Made by a program: the position numbers and the translations under genes
The notes under the pieces: model-generated
Database searches by the model: none
What the model was told of the DNA's origin: nothing
What the model saw: the letters and a program-made list of their open reading frames with translations, nothing else
In this document: piece after piece, positions 13,502 through 14,418 of the stretch
How positions within the stretch are numbered: the stretch's first letter is position 1
Layout of the letters: every line of letters begins with the position of its first letter
Origin: Solirubrobacterales bacterium
Lineage (GTDB): Bacteria > Actinomycetota > Thermoleophilia > Solirubrobacterales > Solirubrobacteraceae
Assembly (NCBI GenBank): GCA_003244035.1
Contig: QHBV01000039.1
Coordinates: 1-14,418, forward strand
Direction: 5' to 3'
Length of the DNA stretch: 14,418 nt

Positions 13502-14038
13502 TCATTCCGGCGCATCCTCGCCGGGGAGCAGCACGCTCCCGAGAATCCGTCGCCGCCGCCCCGCCGTGGGCGCGTTCGCGAGACGGGGCTGGATCACACG
13601 CGTGAGCTCCCGCAGGAGCTCGGCGAGCTCGGCGTCATCGAGCCAGATGCCCGCCATGCGAAACCCCACTCCATCGCGAAGGAGGTCGATGTCCTCCCGG
13701 CTCAGGTAGCGGTCGAAGTCACCCAGCAGGCCAGCCACGAAGGCCATGAAGGCCTGGCGGTGATCCTCGCGGCTCATCCGCTCCAGTTCGTCGAGGTTGA
13801 TGCTCCCGGCGGCCACTCGCAGCACGTACGTGCGCTCGAGCGCGCCGCGTACGCGCCGCTGCGAAACGATGCTGAGCACGCCCGCGTCGACTAGCCGGGC
13901 GACATGGCGGTACAGGCTCGCCGGCGGCACATCGGGCAGCTCCGAGCGCAGCCCGGCCGTCGTCAGCGCGCGATCGCCTAGGAACGCCTGGAGGATTCGC
14001 AGGCGGACAGGATGCAGAAGCAGGTCGGCGGTGGTCAC
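13502..14038 (-). CDS. Winged helix-turn-helix (ArsR-like) transcriptional regulator
   Basis: The 178-residue protein opens directly with a winged helix: HPVRLRILQAFLG, then LTTAGLRSELPDVPPASLYRHVARLVDAGVLSIV as helices 2-3, then the wing with RRVRGALERTYVL. The C-terminal half (about 80-165) is helical and of a type seen in actinobacterial ArsR/PadR-like one-component regulators; no metal-binding cysteines are present, so a metal sensor is unlikely. The start is GTG 14038, since no earlier in-frame start fits. It is divergent from the small gene at 14132 and convergent with the Grd operon. It probably controls itself and the divergent gene through the dyad at 14071-14085; a link to Grd is not indicated. 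Confidence 0.82.
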   Translation of the reverse strand: MTTADLLLHPVRLRILQAFLGDRALTTAGLRSELPDVPPASLYRHVARLVDAGVLSIVSQRRVRGALERTYVLRVAAGSINLDELERMSREDHRQAFMAFVAGLLGDFDRYLSREDIDLLRDGVGFRMAGIWLDDAELAELLRELTRVIQPRLANAPTAGRRRRILGSVLLPGEDAPE

Positions 14039-14056
14039 CGCTCAATCCGACTGTGC

Positions 14057-14085
14057 GTTATCATTCTTGGTAACTTTACAAGTAA
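14057..14085 (-). promoter_or_regulatory. Promoter of the winged-helix regulator with overlapping dyad operator
   Basis: On the minus strand TTACTT (14080-14085) and GATAAC (14057-14062) are spaced 17 bases, with transcription expected near 14050. The dyad ACTT-TAC-AAGT (14073-14083), extended by T14071/A14085, overlaps the -35 box. This AT-rich island in GC-rich DNA is the likely operator for autoregulation and for control of the divergent gene. Confidence 0.5.
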
Positions 14086-14131
14086 GGAGAGAGCACGATC
14101 AACCCGTCGAACGACAAACGAGAGGACTGCA

Positions 14132-14418
14132 ATGGGCTCATCCACGCGCAGGCGTGACGCCGGCGGTCCCGGCAACCGGGGCGGCCGTCGAGCACTGGCA
14201 ATCGTCGGCGCCGCATTCGTCGTCGAGCTGGCAGGGATCAGGCGCAGCGGATACCGGATGGGGGGCAATGTCGTAGTCCGCTGCCAGGAAGGCCACCTGT
14301 TCACGACGATCTGGATTCCGGGCGCCTCCCTGAAGTCGCTCCGGTTGGGCTGGTGGAGATTCCAGTGGTGCCCAGTCGGCAGGCACTTCTCGCTGGTGGC
14401 CCCGGTCAGGGCATCCGA
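14132..14418 (+). CDS. Conserved-looking Cys/His protein of unknown function, cut by window end
   Basis: The frame is open from ATG 14132 to the window edge (95 codons). AGAGGA lies about 6 bases upstream. The N-terminus is basic and glycine-rich (1-20), followed by a short hydrophobic stretch (ALAIVGAAFVVELAG). A segment NVVVRCQEGHLFTTIWIPG leads into SLRLGWWRFQWCPVGRHFS. The spacing of CxxGH and WCPVGRH suggests a small metal-binding or disulfide domain. I recall similar short proteins in actinobacteria next to small HTH regulators, but can name no function. It is divergent from the winged-helix gene and shares its control region. Confidence 0.65.
   Translation, partial: MGSSTRRRDAGGPGNRGGRRALAIVGAAFVVELAGIRRSGYRMGGNVVVRCQEGHLFTTIWIPGASLKSLRLGWWRFQWCPVGRHFSLVAPVRAS

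Overview
The window is GC-rich, gene-dense DNA with mostly G/C-ending codons, frequent GTG starts and 1-4 base gene overlaps. Protein style points to an actinobacterium, most plausibly a Thermoleophilia/Solirubrobacterales-type lineage; that placement is inference, since no rRNA is present. No tRNA, insertion sequence, CRISPR array or integrase was seen, and no stretch over about 130 bases lacks a gene.

Region 1 (1-4469) is a Calvin-cycle cluster. A form I (red-type, IC/ID-like) RuBisCO large subunit runs leftward out of the window. Divergent from it is a tight rightward operon: GlpX-type fructose bisphosphatase, class I fructose-bisphosphate aldolase, a ComB-family phosphatase, and phosphoribulokinase. 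The ComB-like gene is the unexpected member. Its known relatives act on small 2-hydroxyacid phosphates, so a role in disposing of 2-phosphoglycolate is a reasonable guess.

Region 2 (4480-8500) is leftward. An AMP-forming acyl-CoA synthetase, a small four-cysteine membrane protein and a class V PLP aminotransferase overlap by 4 bases each. A CbbR-like LysR regulator follows and converges on the phosphoribulokinase gene.

Region 3 (8549-13444) is the most interesting part: a rightward glycine/sarcosine/betaine reductase-like (Grd) operon in the order grdE/grdI-like, grdB-like, grdC, thioredoxin, grdA, closed by a strong hairpin. Both selenocysteine proteins are interrupted by an in-frame TGA (10882 and 13067) exactly where the family has selenocysteine. 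Each TGA is followed by a hairpin suitable as a bacterial SECIS element, so neither is a pseudogene. The GrdE-like protein lacks the Asn-Cys pair that gives the pyruvoyl cofactor in glycine reductase. GrdD and thioredoxin reductase are absent from the window. The operon therefore probably acts on a substrate other than free glycine, or by a different mechanism. Two perfect 26-base palindromes lie inside grdE and grdC.

Region 4 (13502-14418) has a winged-helix regulator divergent from the start of a small Cys/His-containing protein cut by the window end, with a dyad operator candidate between them.

Taken together, RuBisCO, a possible phosphoglycolate phosphatase, a class V aminotransferase, a Grd-type reductase and an acyl-CoA synthetase could form a C2 (photorespiratory) salvage route ending in an acetyl unit. 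This is a hypothesis from gene proximity, and the missing pyruvoyl site argues against its simplest version.
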